Shown here piece by piece: positions 56,216 through 64,000 of a DNA stretch of 64,000 nucleotides. How positions within the stretch are numbered: the first letter of the stretch is position 1; every line of letters starts with the position of its first letter. The notes under the pieces are model-generated. The model had not been told where the DNA came from. It saw only the letters and a list, made by a program, of their open reading frames with translations, and ran no database searches. The DNA is taken from positions 372,001 through 436,000 of the forward strand of contig NZ_CP113064.1 of NCBI RefSeq assembly GCF_026625805.1. Direction: 5' to 3'. The DNA comes from Brevundimonas sp. SL130 (lineage in GTDB: Bacteria; Pseudomonadota; Alphaproteobacteria; Caulobacterales; Caulobacteraceae). A program made the translations under genes and the position numbers.

Positions 56216-57441
56216 TGGGCGCTCTTGAAATGGTCGGCGATACGGGCGGCGACGGCCCGGGCGATGGCGGTCTTGGACTGGCGCGGCCAGCTTTCAGTCT
56301 TGTCGGCGGTGACCAGCAGCACGGCGTTGCCGTCCGAGCCGAAGACGTCGTCGGACACGTCATTGCCGATGATCCAGTCGCAGCCCTTGCGCGACAGCTT
56401 GGCGCGGGCGTTGGCCTCCAGCTCCGTGGTCTCGGCGGCGAAGCCGATCACCAGTTTCGGCCGGTTCGGCCCCGGCGCGGCGATCCCGGCCAGGATGTCG
56501 GGGTTCTCGATCAGGGCCAGGGTCGGCGGGCCGCCCGGACCCTTCTTGATCTTGCCGCCGGCGATGGTGTCCACGCGCCAGTCGGCGACGGCGGCCGACA
56601 GCACGGCGATGTCGGCGGGCAAGGCGGCCTGGGTCGCCGCCTGCATCTCCAGCGCGCTTTCCACATCGATCCGCGTCACGCCCACGGGCGCGCCCAGGGC
56701 CGTCGGGCCGGACACCAGGGTCACCTCGGCCCCCAGCTCAACCAGGGCGGCGGCGATGGCGTAGCCCTGTTTGCCGCTGGAGCGATTGGTCAGGCCCCGC
56801 ACCGGGTCGATGGGCTCAAAGGTCGGTCCGGCCGTGACCACCGCGCGCCGACCGGCCAGCGGCCTTGCCCCTCCGGCCGCCAGCAGGCCGATGATCGCCT
56901 CCAGGATGGCCGCCGGTTCCGCCATCCGGCCGGGTCCGTATTCGCCGCAGGCCATCTCGCCGTCGTCCGGCCCCACCACCGCGACACCGTGATAGCCGGG
57001 GAGGGTCTTCAGCCGCTCCATATTGGCCTGAACCGCCGGATGCTCCCACATCCGCACATTCATGGCCGGGGCCAGCAGCACCCGCTTGTCCGTGGCGATC
57101 AATGTGGTCGAGGCCAGGTCGTCGGCTAAACCGTTCGCCGCCTTGGCGATCAGACCCGCCGTCGTCGGCGCCACCACCACCAGATCGGCCCAGCGCGACA
57201 GCTCGATATGGCCCATGCTGGTCTCGTCGTCGGGGTGGAACAGGCCCGACCGCACCGGATGGCCGCTCAGCGCCGCCAGCGACAGGGGCGTCACGAACTC
57301 GGCCCCGGATTCGGTCAGGATCACCCGCGTCTGGCCGCCCGCCTTGGCGATCAGCCGCACCAGCTCCAGCGCCTTATAGGCCGCGATGCCGCCGCCGACG
57401 ATCAGCAGGATTTTGCGGTTCGAGAGGGGGCGACTGTCCAT
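56212..57441 (-). CDS. coaBC: Bifunctional phosphopantothenoylcysteine decarboxylase/synthetase
   Basis: Two successive steps of coenzyme A synthesis. 409 residues. The FMN-dependent CoaC half (1-190) has [33 protein letters not shown] and the catalytic Cys of [16 protein letters not shown]; the CTP-dependent CoaB half begins near residue 195 with [20 protein letters not shown] and [12 protein letters not shown], and later [19 protein letters not shown]. First gene of coaBC-dut. Confidence 0.97.
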   Translation of the reverse strand: MDSRPLSNRKILLIVGGGIAAYKALELVRLIAKAGGQTRVILTESGAEFVTPLSLAALSGHPVRSGLFHPDDETSMGHIELSRWADLVVVAPTTAGLIAKAANGLADDLASTTLIATDKRVLLAPAMNVRMWEHPAVQANMERLKTLPGYHGVAVVGPDDGEMACGEYGPGRMAEPAAILEAIIGLLAAGGARPLAGRRAVVTAGPTFEPIDPVRGLTNRSSGKQGYAIAAALVELGAEVTLVSGPTALGAPVGVTRIDVESALEMQAATQAALPADIAVLSAAVADWRVDTIAGGKIKKGPGGPPTLALIENPDILAGIAAPGPNRPKLVIGFAAETTELEANARAKLSRKGCDWIIGNDVSDDVFGSDGNAVLLVTADKTESWPRQSKTAIARAVAARIADHFKSAQ

Positions 57442-57556
57442 GATCTCGGTCTAGCCGCCCCACGCGACGCCGTCGAGACGGCGGAAAAGAACATTGCAGG
57501 AACAGTTTGGTTGTGCTTTCATCACGTCAGGCGGGTATTTGACAGGGAGACGGGGG

Positions 57557-58072
57557 ATGATTTCACAGGAATGGCTCAGGGCGGCCGCGCTCGGGCTGAT
57601 GGTGGCCGGGCTGGCGGCCTGCGACAACGCCTCGGCGGTCCAGACGCGGGACCGGACGGCCGAGGCCGCGCCCATCGGCCTGGCCATGACCGCGACGGAG
57701 GTCTCGGACGGCTCGGCCGCGACCGAGGCCAAGCCGGTCCTGACCACCGGCCGACGCGAGACCGTCGACGCCAAGATCGCCCGCCTCTATGCGCGCAACG
57801 GGGCCGACTTCGACGCCGCCTCGGCCGAGGACTATCTGGACAAGGTCACAGCCTTCACCGCCAAGCCGCCGCGCGACGTCGAGACGGTGAAACGACCCAA
57901 TGGCGACACCCTGATCTATCAGGCCTCGACCAACACCTTCGCCGTCGTGGCCCGCAACGGCGCGCCCCGCACCATGTTCAAGCCGACCACGGGCGCCGAC
58001 TACTGGGCCGAACAGAAGAGCGCGGCCCCCAGCTTCGGCCAGAGGCGGCAATCGACGCAGGACGACGGCTGA
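57557..58072 (+). CDS. Putative lipoprotein, unknown function
   Basis: 171 residues from ATG 57557 with GGGAG upstream. The signal LGLMVAGLAAC (Cys21) is a lipobox, so the protein is probably lipid-anchored. The mature part has IARLYARNGADFDAASAEDY and IYQASTNTFAVVARNGAPRT, a short alpha/beta domain seen in secreted proteins of unknown function. It is divergent from coaBC and 40 bases before the HAD gene. Confidence 0.8.
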   Translation: MISQEWLRAAALGLMVAGLAACDNASAVQTRDRTAEAAPIGLAMTATEVSDGSAATEAKPVLTTGRRETVDAKIARLYARNGADFDAASAEDYLDKVTAFTAKPPRDVETVKRPNGDTLIYQASTNTFAVVARNGAPRTMFKPTTGADYWAEQKSAAPSFGQRRQSTQDDG

Positions 58073-58112
58073 TATAGACGGCGGGGTCCGACCCTGATCT
58101 GGAGCCCGCCCG

Positions 58113-58982
58113 ATGTCCGACGCCCCCACTGGCGCAAAGCCGCTGCTGAAGACCGCCCTGATCTATGATTTCGACGGCACCCTGGCGCGCGGCAATATGC
58201 AGGAGGTCAGTTTCATCCCCTCCGTGGGCATGGGAATCGGCGCCTTCTGGGAAGAGGCCGAGCGGCTGACCAAGGACGCCGATGGCGACGGCATCCTGAT
58301 GTATATGCAACTGATGCTCCACCACGCGCGCCAGAACGGGACGCCCGTGACGCGCGAGACCCTGCGAAAGCACGGCGAGGCGGTGGCCCTGTTCGAAGGC
58401 CTAAAGGACCTCAGCTGGTTCGACCGGATGAACGCCTTCGGCGCCCGATATGGGCTGGAGATCGAACACTATATCGTCTCGGCCGGCCTGGAGGAGATGA
58501 TCGACGGCACGCCGATCCGCCCCGCCCTGAACCACGTCTTCGCCTCCCACTATGTCTATGACGACAAGGGCGAGGCGGCCTGGCCCGCCGTCGGCGTCAA
58601 CTACACCACCAAGACCCAGTATCTGTTCCGCATCAACAAGGGGGTGAAGAACCACTGGGAGCATGAGCGGATCAACCACTTCATCCCCGACGACCAGCGG
58701 CCGGTGCCGTTCGAGCGGATGATCTTCATCGGCGACGGCGACACCGACGTGCCGACCATGAAGATGATGCACACCAAGGGCGGCTTCTCGATCGCCGTCT
58801 ATGATCCCCGCTCGAACGAGAAGGACCAGAAGAAGGTCTATTCCCTGATCTCGGAGGACCGGGTCAATTTCGTCGCCGCCGCCGACTATCGCGAGGGCTC
58901 GGCCCTGGATTTGATCGTCAAGGGGCTGGTCGGGCGTATCGCCATCAACGCCGGCGCCATGCCGGCGGGTATGGAGGCCTAA
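58113..58982 (+). CDS. HAD superfamily phosphatase
   Basis: 289 residues. Motif I is IYDFDGTLARGN (nucleophile Asp plus Asp), motif IV IFIGDGDTDVPTMKMM; a helical cap lies between. The lack of a SerB-like cap motif leaves the substrate open. The 4-base convergent overlap with the PilZ gene at its end is notable for tight packing only. Confidence 0.88.
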   Translation: MSDAPTGAKPLLKTALIYDFDGTLARGNMQEVSFIPSVGMGIGAFWEEAERLTKDADGDGILMYMQLMLHHARQNGTPVTRETLRKHGEAVALFEGLKDLSWFDRMNAFGARYGLEIEHYIVSAGLEEMIDGTPIRPALNHVFASHYVYDDKGEAAWPAVGVNYTTKTQYLFRINKGVKNHWEHERINHFIPDDQRPVPFERMIFIGDGDTDVPTMKMMHTKGGFSIAVYDPRSNEKDQKKVYSLISEDRVNFVAAADYREGSALDLIVKGLVGRIAINAGAMPAGMEA

Positions 58983-59320
58983 CGCCCCCCGGCCCGCAGC
59001 CAGGCGTCGCGCGCGCCGATCAGCCGGGCGGGCGCCAGGCCGCGCAGAGACTTGGCGCCGGTCTGTTTCAGCCCCGCCTCCTGTCCCTTCTGCCAGACGA
59101 CGGTCGCCAGATAGGCCACGGCTTCGGCGACATTCACCACCACCACCTCGGACGGCAGGGTCGCGCCCCGGTCCAGCCTCAGCCGCAGGCCGGTCCCCGA
59201 CAGATCGACGATGATACAGGCGGTCTCAACCCCCGGCGCACAGACCACGCCGCGCGCATTGACGGATGTACGGGTTTCGCCGCGCCGATCGGCCGGAGAG
59301 ACGGGCTTGGATCCGAACAT
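58979..59320 (-). CDS. PilZ domain protein
   Basis: 113 residues from MFGSKPVSPADRRGETRTSV (ATG 59320, GAGG eight bases upstream). The c-di-GMP binding signature is present: RRGETR (RxxxR-like) followed by IIVDLSGTGLRLRL (D-x-S-x-x-G). A short C-terminal helix follows. Single-domain PilZ proteins relay c-di-GMP to motility or adhesion targets; the target here is unknown. Confidence 0.85.
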   Translation of the reverse strand: MFGSKPVSPADRRGETRTSVNARGVVCAPGVETACIIVDLSGTGLRLRLDRGATLPSEVVVVNVAEAVAYLATVVWQKGQEAGLKQTGAKSLRGLAPARLIGARDAWLRAGGR

Positions 59321-59429
59321 GCTCAAGGCCTCGCAACACGCATCGGCGATACAGGGCAAGCCGCCGATCTTCGCCGCCCGAAACGGCTGATCAGCCGGTA
59401 GCCGAGTTTCAGCCCGTCCGGAAGAGGGG

Positions 59430-60668
59430 CTAGAGGCTCGCCTTCCACAGCAGGACGCCGGCCCGCTCGGCCAGGACCGGCACGCCCATTTCGCGCGCCG
59501 TCGCCACGGCCTCGTTCAGGATCAGGTTCAGGTGGCGCGGCGCAGGGCCGCCCAGACGGTGGCGGGCCAGGGCCAGTTCGGCCAGACCGATCTGGTCGGC
59601 CGCCCAGTCCAGCGGCGCGGCCCCGACGAGGCGCCGGCGCAGACGGTCTTCCAGCAAATCCAGTCCGGCGAGGTCGCGCACAGCCTCGGCCAGGGCGATC
59701 TCGCGGCCCATGCGCCGCTCGCGCACCAGGGCGCCGACGATCAGACCGCGTCCCTGGGTCAGGGCCTCGGCCTGGTTCAGCAGCATCAGGGGCGTGGCGT
59801 CGTCGCCGGCGCGCAGCACCTGGATCACGGCCCAGTCCAGCGGGCTGTGATCGGGGGTGAACTGGTCGGCGGCGGCATCGAACATCATCCGGCCCTGGGC
59901 CTGGGCCTCGGCGTGACCGGCGACGGCCGCCAGGGCCGACAGGCCTGCGCCGCAAAGCGCCAGGGCGCGGGCGCGGGTCAGGGGGCGATAGTCGGGCGAG
60001 GCGGCCTCGACCAGGACGCCCAGATCACGCCCGGCCTGGTCCAGCAATCTTGCGTCGCGCTTGACCACTCCGGTCTCCAGCGCCAGTCCGGCCCGGTCCA
60101 GCCTCAGTTCGACATCGCCCTCGCCCGTCTCGTGCTGGGCCATGTCCATCAGGGCCGCCGCGTCCATCAGGGCGGCGGTGTCGCCGGACAGCCGGGCTTG
60201 GCGCGCCTTCAGACGGGCATGGATCGCCGACAGTTCGCCCGAAACGGGGGATCGACGCGTCGGCGCCTCCCCTTTCGGATCCCCCGTCGCCAGGACGCCC
60301 AGGGCGCGATCCAGGTTGGCGGGATCCCCGCACAGGTCGAACCGCAGCATCAGGACCTGGGCCTTGTCGACGGCGGCCCGTACGACCTGTCGCTCGCCCA
60401 CGGCGGCCCGCATCAGGCTGTCGGCGCAGCGTTCGGCCCGGTCCAGACTGTCGACGGCGCCGCTGCGCCGAGCATGTTCGCGCCACAGGGCGGCGGCGCG
60501 GCGCTCGGTCTCGAACGGCCGGGCGCAGGACACCCGGCCGGCGTCGGTGGCTTCCCGACGCGCCTCAGCCGCCAGCAGATCGACGCCGATCAGCTCGACC
60601 CAGCTCAGATCCTCGCTCTCGCGGGCCTGGGAGAAGAGTTTGCGAAGGTCACGACCGAACTCGAACAT
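59430..60668 (-). CDS. Helical-repeat protein, unknown
   Basis: 412 residues, Ala/Leu/Arg-rich, almost entirely helical, with several loose 34-residue TPR/Sel1-like patterns (for example DSLDRAERCADSLMRAAVGE, ALALCGAGLSALAAVAGHAE, QIGLAELALARHRLGG). No membrane span or enzyme motif. Probably a scaffold for protein contacts in the cytoplasm. It is preceded by 110 bases without a clear promoter. Function not recognised. Confidence 0.7.
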   Translation of the reverse strand: MFEFGRDLRKLFSQARESEDLSWVELIGVDLLAAEARREATDAGRVSCARPFETERRAAALWREHARRSGAVDSLDRAERCADSLMRAAVGERQVVRAAVDKAQVLMLRFDLCGDPANLDRALGVLATGDPKGEAPTRRSPVSGELSAIHARLKARQARLSGDTAALMDAAALMDMAQHETGEGDVELRLDRAGLALETGVVKRDARLLDQAGRDLGVLVEAASPDYRPLTRARALALCGAGLSALAAVAGHAEAQAQGRMMFDAAADQFTPDHSPLDWAVIQVLRAGDDATPLMLLNQAEALTQGRGLIVGALVRERRMGREIALAEAVRDLAGLDLLEDRLRRRLVGAAPLDWAADQIGLAELALARHRLGGPAPRHLNLILNEAVATAREMGVPVLAERAGVLLWKASL

Positions 60669-60778
60669 ACTCTAGGCGCCTTTAAATCCCGGTTCGGGAC
60701 GGCTGGTGCGTCCCATAAGGGTTCCACTGCAAACGCGACGCCGTCATCGGGGTTCAGCCTGACCTTAAGGATGATTGT

Positions 60779-61135
60779 TCAGTTCAGATCGGGGGTTTTC
60801 TGGAGGCAGCGATTAAGCGCGGCGCGCGCGGCGGGGGCGTCGGCGTTCAGGCGGCGCACGGCGTCGATCCGGGCCCGCGTCTGGTCGGCTTCGGCCGCCG
60901 CCGAGGGCTTGCCGGCGACGGTTCCGGCCTGCATGGCGGCCAGAGACCAGAACAGGGCGGCGTCATACAGGCGCTGTCCCTCTGTGCTTTCGCCGCCCTC
61001 CAGCTCGGACGCGGCCTGGGTCAGGCCGGCGCACCGCACCGCCTCTTCATAGGAGACGAGGCCCACGCCCGAATGGGCGCCCGGATTGGGGGCGGTCTGC
61101 ATCACCAGGCTGGCGAAGGTCAGTGCGACCAACAT
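60779..61135 (-). CDS. Exported small protein, unknown
   Basis: 118 residues from MLVALTFASLVMQTAPNPG, a short signal-like segment; GGAG six bases upstream favours this ATG over one four codons earlier. The body has EEAVRCAGLTQAASELEGGE ... ALFWSLAAMQAG and a C-terminal RAALNRCLQK; two Cys may form a disulfide in the periplasm. No family recognised. Confidence 0.65.
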   Translation of the reverse strand: MLVALTFASLVMQTAPNPGAHSGVGLVSYEEAVRCAGLTQAASELEGGESTEGQRLYDAALFWSLAAMQAGTVAGKPSAAAEADQTRARIDAVRRLNADAPAARAALNRCLQKTPDLN

Positions 61136-61266
61136 CGAAGGCTCCATCGACGTCCCCCGGACATCGACGCCATCACACCACGTTCGCGCGGCGGCGAGAA
61201 GGTCGAACCCGTGCGGGAATTGGACGGGATTGCGAATAACTGCAGTTTAACCTGTAACCCTGTATG

Positions 61267-61280
61267 TTGCTCTGCAGCAA
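61267..61280 (+). promoter_or_regulatory. Palindromic site TTGCTCTGCAGCAA upstream of phaZ
   Basis: TTGCT and AGCAA arms around CTGC, 48 bases before the PHB depolymerase start. TGC/GCA-rich palindromes are bound by PhaR-type regulators of polyhydroxybutyrate genes in other proteobacteria; assignment to PhaR here is inference. Confidence 0.35.
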
Positions 61281-61328
61281 AAGGCCTCGGCCTCGATATA
61301 GGCCGGTCTCGCACCGCACTGGATCGTC

Positions 61329-62609
61329 ATGCTCTACGCGTTTCACGAACTCGCCTACCAATCGGCCCTGCCGTTCCGGGTCGGGGCGCAGATGGCCCGG
61401 CGCTTCTGGTCCTCGCCCTTCAATCCGGCGGCGGACACGGCGGTCGGCCGCACCGCCTACGCCTCGGCCGAACTGTTCGAAAGCGTCACGCGGCGCTACG
61501 GCAAGCCCGACTGGAAGCTGGAGACCATCGACATCGGCGGCAAGTCGGTCCGCACCGTCGAACAGGTGATCTGGCAAAGCCCCTGGTGCCGCCTGGTCCG
61601 GTTCGCCCGCAACATCGGCGACCTGAAGCGCGCCGGAAAGCCGGCCGCCGGCCCCGCCGTCCTGATCGTGGCGCCCCTGTCGGGCCACTACGCCACCCTG
61701 TTGCGCGGCACGGTCGAGGCGTTTCTTCAGGACCACGACGTCTATGTGACCGACTGGATCAACGCCCGCCAGGTGCCGGTGCTGGAGGGGCGGTTCGACT
61801 TCTTCGACTATATCGACCACGTCCGGACCATGCTGGCCCAGATCGGCGGCCGCGCCCATGTGGTCGGGGTCTGCCAGCCGGGACCGCCGGTGCTGGCGGC
61901 GGGCGCCGTCATGGCCGAGGACGGCGACGACAACCGCCCCGCCTCCATGACCTTCATGGGCTCGCCCATCGACGCCCGCCTGTCGCCGACCGTGACCAAC
62001 CAACTGGCGGAGGAGAAACCCTTCACCTGGTTCCGGTCGAACATGATCCACAATGTGCCCCTGCCCTATGCGGGCTTCGGCCGGCGGGTCTATCCGGGCT
62101 TTGTTCAGCTCTACAGCTTCATGTCGATGAACCAGGAGCGCCACCGCGACGCCCACTGGGACTATTTCAACAGCCTGATCGCCGGCGACGGCGACGGGGT
62201 CGACAAGCACGAGGAATTCTATGACGAATATCTGTCGGTGCTGGACCTGACCGAGGAATTCTACCTCCAGACCATCGACATCGTCTTCCAGCAGCATCTG
62301 CTGGCCCGGGGCCTGCTGGAGCATCGCGGGCGCAAGGTCGATCTGACGAAAATCAGAGACATCGGCCTGATGACGGTCGAGGGCGAGAAGGACGACATCT
62401 CGGGCGTCGGCCAGACCCAGGCGGCGCACGGCCTGTGTTCCAACATCCCCGACGATCAGAGGGTGCTGTACGTCCAGCCCGGCGTAGGCCATTACGGGGT
62501 CTTCAACGGTCGTCGTTTCCGCGAAGAGATCTATCCTCGCGTTCGCGACTTCATCGCCCAGAACGAGGCCCGCCTTGGCGTACCGCAACGGTCAGCGGCT
62601 GCCGCTTGA
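61329..62609 (+). CDS. phaZ: Intracellular polyhydroxybutyrate depolymerase
   Basis: Mobilises stored PHB granules. 426 residues, PhaZ1-type. The nucleophile is Cys182 in HVVGVCQPGPPVLAAG, replacing the lipase Ser as known for this class. N-terminal MLYAFHELAYQSALPFRVGA and C-terminal QPGVGHYGVFNGRRFREEIY (with the catalytic His) are family hallmarks. The end overlaps the following metallopeptidase gene by 35 bases. No phaC or phaP gene is in the window. Confidence 0.94.
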   Translation: MLYAFHELAYQSALPFRVGAQMARRFWSSPFNPAADTAVGRTAYASAELFESVTRRYGKPDWKLETIDIGGKSVRTVEQVIWQSPWCRLVRFARNIGDLKRAGKPAAGPAVLIVAPLSGHYATLLRGTVEAFLQDHDVYVTDWINARQVPVLEGRFDFFDYIDHVRTMLAQIGGRAHVVGVCQPGPPVLAAGAVMAEDGDDNRPASMTFMGSPIDARLSPTVTNQLAEEKPFTWFRSNMIHNVPLPYAGFGRRVYPGFVQLYSFMSMNQERHRDAHWDYFNSLIAGDGDGVDKHEEFYDEYLSVLDLTEEFYLQTIDIVFQQHLLARGLLEHRGRKVDLTKIRDIGLMTVEGEKDDISGVGQTQAAHGLCSNIPDDQRVLYVQPGVGHYGVFNGRRFREEIYPRVRDFIAQNEARLGVPQRSAAAA

Positions 62610-63303
62610 CGAAGGGGGCGCGGAACCCGGTTCCGGCCCTACGCTGCGACTATCCGTCAATCCCCGCGCGCGGCGCCTGTCGGTGCGGATCGACGCGCGC
62701 GCCGGCGAGGCGGTGGTGATCGCCCCGACCGAGCGCGGCCTGGCCCAGGCCGTGGCCTTCGCCCGAAGCAAGTCCGTCTGGATTTTCGAACGTCTGGCGG
62801 TGCGGCCCAAGAGCCGACCCTTGCAGCCGGGCCAGGTCATATCGTTGCGCGGCAAGCCCGTGCGGTTGGAGGCGACGCCCGGCGCCGGCGCGGCGCGTCT
62901 GGTCGAGGACGGGACCGTCATCCGCTCGGGCGGCGAGGGCGAGGCCTATGCCCGTCGGATCGAGAACCTGTTGAAGCGCGAGGCGCGCAGCACCCTGCTA
63001 GACCGCACCGACCACCATCTGCGCGCCCTGGGCCAGACGCCGGTCACGGTCTCCATCGCCGACACCCGCTCGCGCTGGGGCTCGTGCAGCCCGCATAACC
63101 GCACCATCCGCTACTCCTGGCGCGTCATCATGGCCCCGCCCCCGGTCATCGACTACCTGGCCGCCCACGAGGTCGCCCACCTGGTCCACGCCGACCACAG
63201 CCCGGCCTACTGGTCGGTGGTCGAACGGCTGGTCGGCGACCACAAGCCCTGGCGCAAATGGCTGAAGGACTATGGCGCGGCGCTGCACGCCGTGGGGCGG
63301 TAG
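62575..63303 (+). CDS. YgjP/SprT-like M48 family metallopeptidase
   Basis: 242 residues from TTG 62575. The zinc site is HEVAH in DYLAAHEVAHLVHADHSPAY, with the upstream RWGSCSPHNRTIRYSWRVIM signature of the DUF45/YgjP family. The N-terminal 60 residues are basic. It overlaps the last 35 bases of phaZ, so translation may be coupled. Peptidase activity is inferred from family; target unknown. Confidence 0.9.
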   Translation: MAYRNGQRLPLDEGGAEPGSGPTLRLSVNPRARRLSVRIDARAGEAVVIAPTERGLAQAVAFARSKSVWIFERLAVRPKSRPLQPGQVISLRGKPVRLEATPGAGAARLVEDGTVIRSGGEGEAYARRIENLLKREARSTLLDRTDHHLRALGQTPVTVSIADTRSRWGSCSPHNRTIRYSWRVIMAPPPVIDYLAAHEVAHLVHADHSPAYWSVVERLVGDHKPWRKWLKDYGAALHAVGR

Positions 63304-63317
63304 GCGGCGTCCCAGAC

Positions 63318-63467
63318 CCTCTCCCGCTTGCGGGAGAGGTGGCCCGGCGTTCGCGCAGCGAACCAGGGTCGGAGAGGGGAGTCTTCTTCCAAGCAGCAAG
63401 ACTTCCCCCATCGTCAGCCGTCTCGCTGTGCTCGACGAGCTGACACTTCCCCCGCAAGCGGGGGAAG
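63318..63467. repeat. Two REP-like palindromes between YgjP and PBP1A genes
   Basis: CCTCTCCCGC TT GCGGGAGAGG (63318-63339) and CTTCCCCCGC AA GCGGGGGAAG (63446-63467), each a perfect 10-bp stem with a 2-base loop, in the gap between convergent genes. Such GGGAGAGG-type elements are common intergenic repeats in Caulobacterales and may also end transcription. Confidence 0.75.
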
Positions 63468-63491
63468 GTCTGTGGGGGCTTCCCAGGAGGA

Positions 63492-64000
63492 TTAGAAGAA
63501 CAGCGGGTCGCTGCGCTTCTCGGCCGGTTGGCGGCCTTCCGGCTGTTGGTTCGGCGGGTCGCGCGGCGCCGGCTGGGGCGAGGTCGGGCGGGCGACGGGC
63601 TGCGTCGGCTGAACCGGTTGGCCCGGCTCCTCAGCATAGGGGTCGCCGCCCGTGGGATCCTCCGGTTCGATCGGCAGGCCGTCCTCGCCGATGCCCGACA
63701 TCAGGTCGCCGACCGGATCCGGCGCGACCCAGCCCTCGGGCATGGCCGGGCCGTCGGGGATGCGCGGGGCGTTCAGGCGCGGCAGGGCCGCCTCCATGAA
63801 GCCCTTCCAGATGGCGGCAGGCGACGAGCCGCCGGTCACGCCGCGCATGGCCGTATTGTCATCCTTGCCGACCCAGACGGCGGTGACGAAGCCGCCGGTG
63901 TAGCCGACGAACCAGGCGTCCTTGTAGTCCGAGGTCGTGCCCGACTTGCCGGCCAGATCGCGCCCGGCGATGGCCGCGCTGCGCCCAGTGCCCGAGGTCA
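63492..64000 (-). CDS. mrcA: Penicillin-binding protein 1A, C-terminal part
   Basis: The frame runs off the right edge. It contains the KSG(T)T box of the transpeptidase (DLAGKSGTTSDYKDAWFVGY), GGFVTAVWVGKDDNTAMRGV and GGSSPAAIWKGFM, all typical of class A PBP1A. The last ~80 residues are a Pro/Gln/Glu-rich tail ending RSDPLFF. The glycosyltransferase domain and start lie beyond 64000. Builds peptidoglycan in the periplasm. Confidence 0.9.
   Translation of the reverse strand, partial: TSGTGRSAAIAGRDLAGKSGTTSDYKDAWFVGYTGGFVTAVWVGKDDNTAMRGVTGGSSPAAIWKGFMEAALPRLNAPRIPDGPAMPEGWVAPDPVGDLMSGIGEDGLPIEPEDPTGGDPYAEEPGQPVQPTQPVARPTSPQPAPRDPPNQQPEGRQPAEKRSDPLFF

Noticed and set aside
63318..63467. Clustered palindromes considered as a CRISPR or attachment site
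   Set aside because: Units differ in sequence, no regular spacers and no cas or integrase gene nearby.

Overview
The window is a GC-rich (roughly two thirds G+C by eye), densely coded stretch of a bacterial core chromosome, read here as an alphaproteobacterium of the Caulobacterales, most likely Brevundimonas or a close relative. The inference rests on protein style, on gene orders I associate with that group (secA / PpiC-type isomerase / argJ / mutT; glnD / murJ / trpS; dnaK / dnaJ / dapB; fmt / truA), on many TTG/GTG starts and on small palindromic intergenic elements. No rRNA, tRNA, IS element, prophage or CRISPR array was found. The first gene (fmt) is cut by the left edge and the last (a PBP1A-type transpeptidase) by the right edge.

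Layout. 1-2.6 kb: fmt-truA facing asd, which has a candidate threonine-rich leader peptide and competing RNA hairpins upstream. 2.9-4.2 kb: small accessory patch with a 62-aa membrane protein and a rhomboid protease. 4.2-7.2 kb: fabA-fabB unsaturated fatty acid genes with a GNAT and an SH3 protein. 7.2-11.5 kb: a hydroxyacid dehydrogenase, a DUF6880 protein, a MoeB/ThiF-like protein and two tandem BLUF proteins, the second lacking the photoactive Tyr and Gln. 11.6-15.2 kb: hslV (no hslU beside it), a nuclease-like DUF4268 gene, hisS and a likely ~120-nt sRNA. 15.3-22.3 kb: M13 peptidase, CPA2 antiporter, TetR, Smr, a YozG-like/DUF2975 pair and an unlisted 38-aa membrane protein. 22.3-30.8 kb: rdgB-hemW, secA, PpiC-like lipoprotein, argJ, a toxin-antitoxin-like pair wedged before mutT, and an orphan Flp pilin.

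30.8-36 kb: a methyltransferase and comF whose start codons share one CATG, then grxC, a nitrilase-family amidase, DUF1178, an AraC-type regulator and a GNAT. 36-44.6 kb: typA, glnD, a 30-bp inverted repeat pair, murJ, trpS, osmC-like and a TM2/SHOCT protein. 44.6-49 kb: redox and metal genes with visible operators: Rrf2 plus flavoprotein, and a PadR/siderophore-interacting pair that looks like yqjI-yqjH, then alkB. 49-53.3 kb: dnaK (heat-shock type promoter), dnaJ, dapB. 53.3-58 kb: a DMT transporter, a membrane-tethered LuxR/DUF4019 regulator, a decayed copy of the transporter 3' end, a 57-aa membrane protein, dut and coaBC. 58-64 kb: HAD phosphatase, PilZ, two unknown proteins, PHB depolymerase, a YgjP-type metallopeptidase and PBP1A.

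Most genes are housekeeping (translation, fatty acid, lysine/threonine and arginine synthesis, nucleotide sanitation, protein export and folding, nitrogen sensing). The most unusual signals are regulatory or small: the asd leader, the canonical/degenerate BLUF pair, the intergenic sRNA, and three small membrane proteins.
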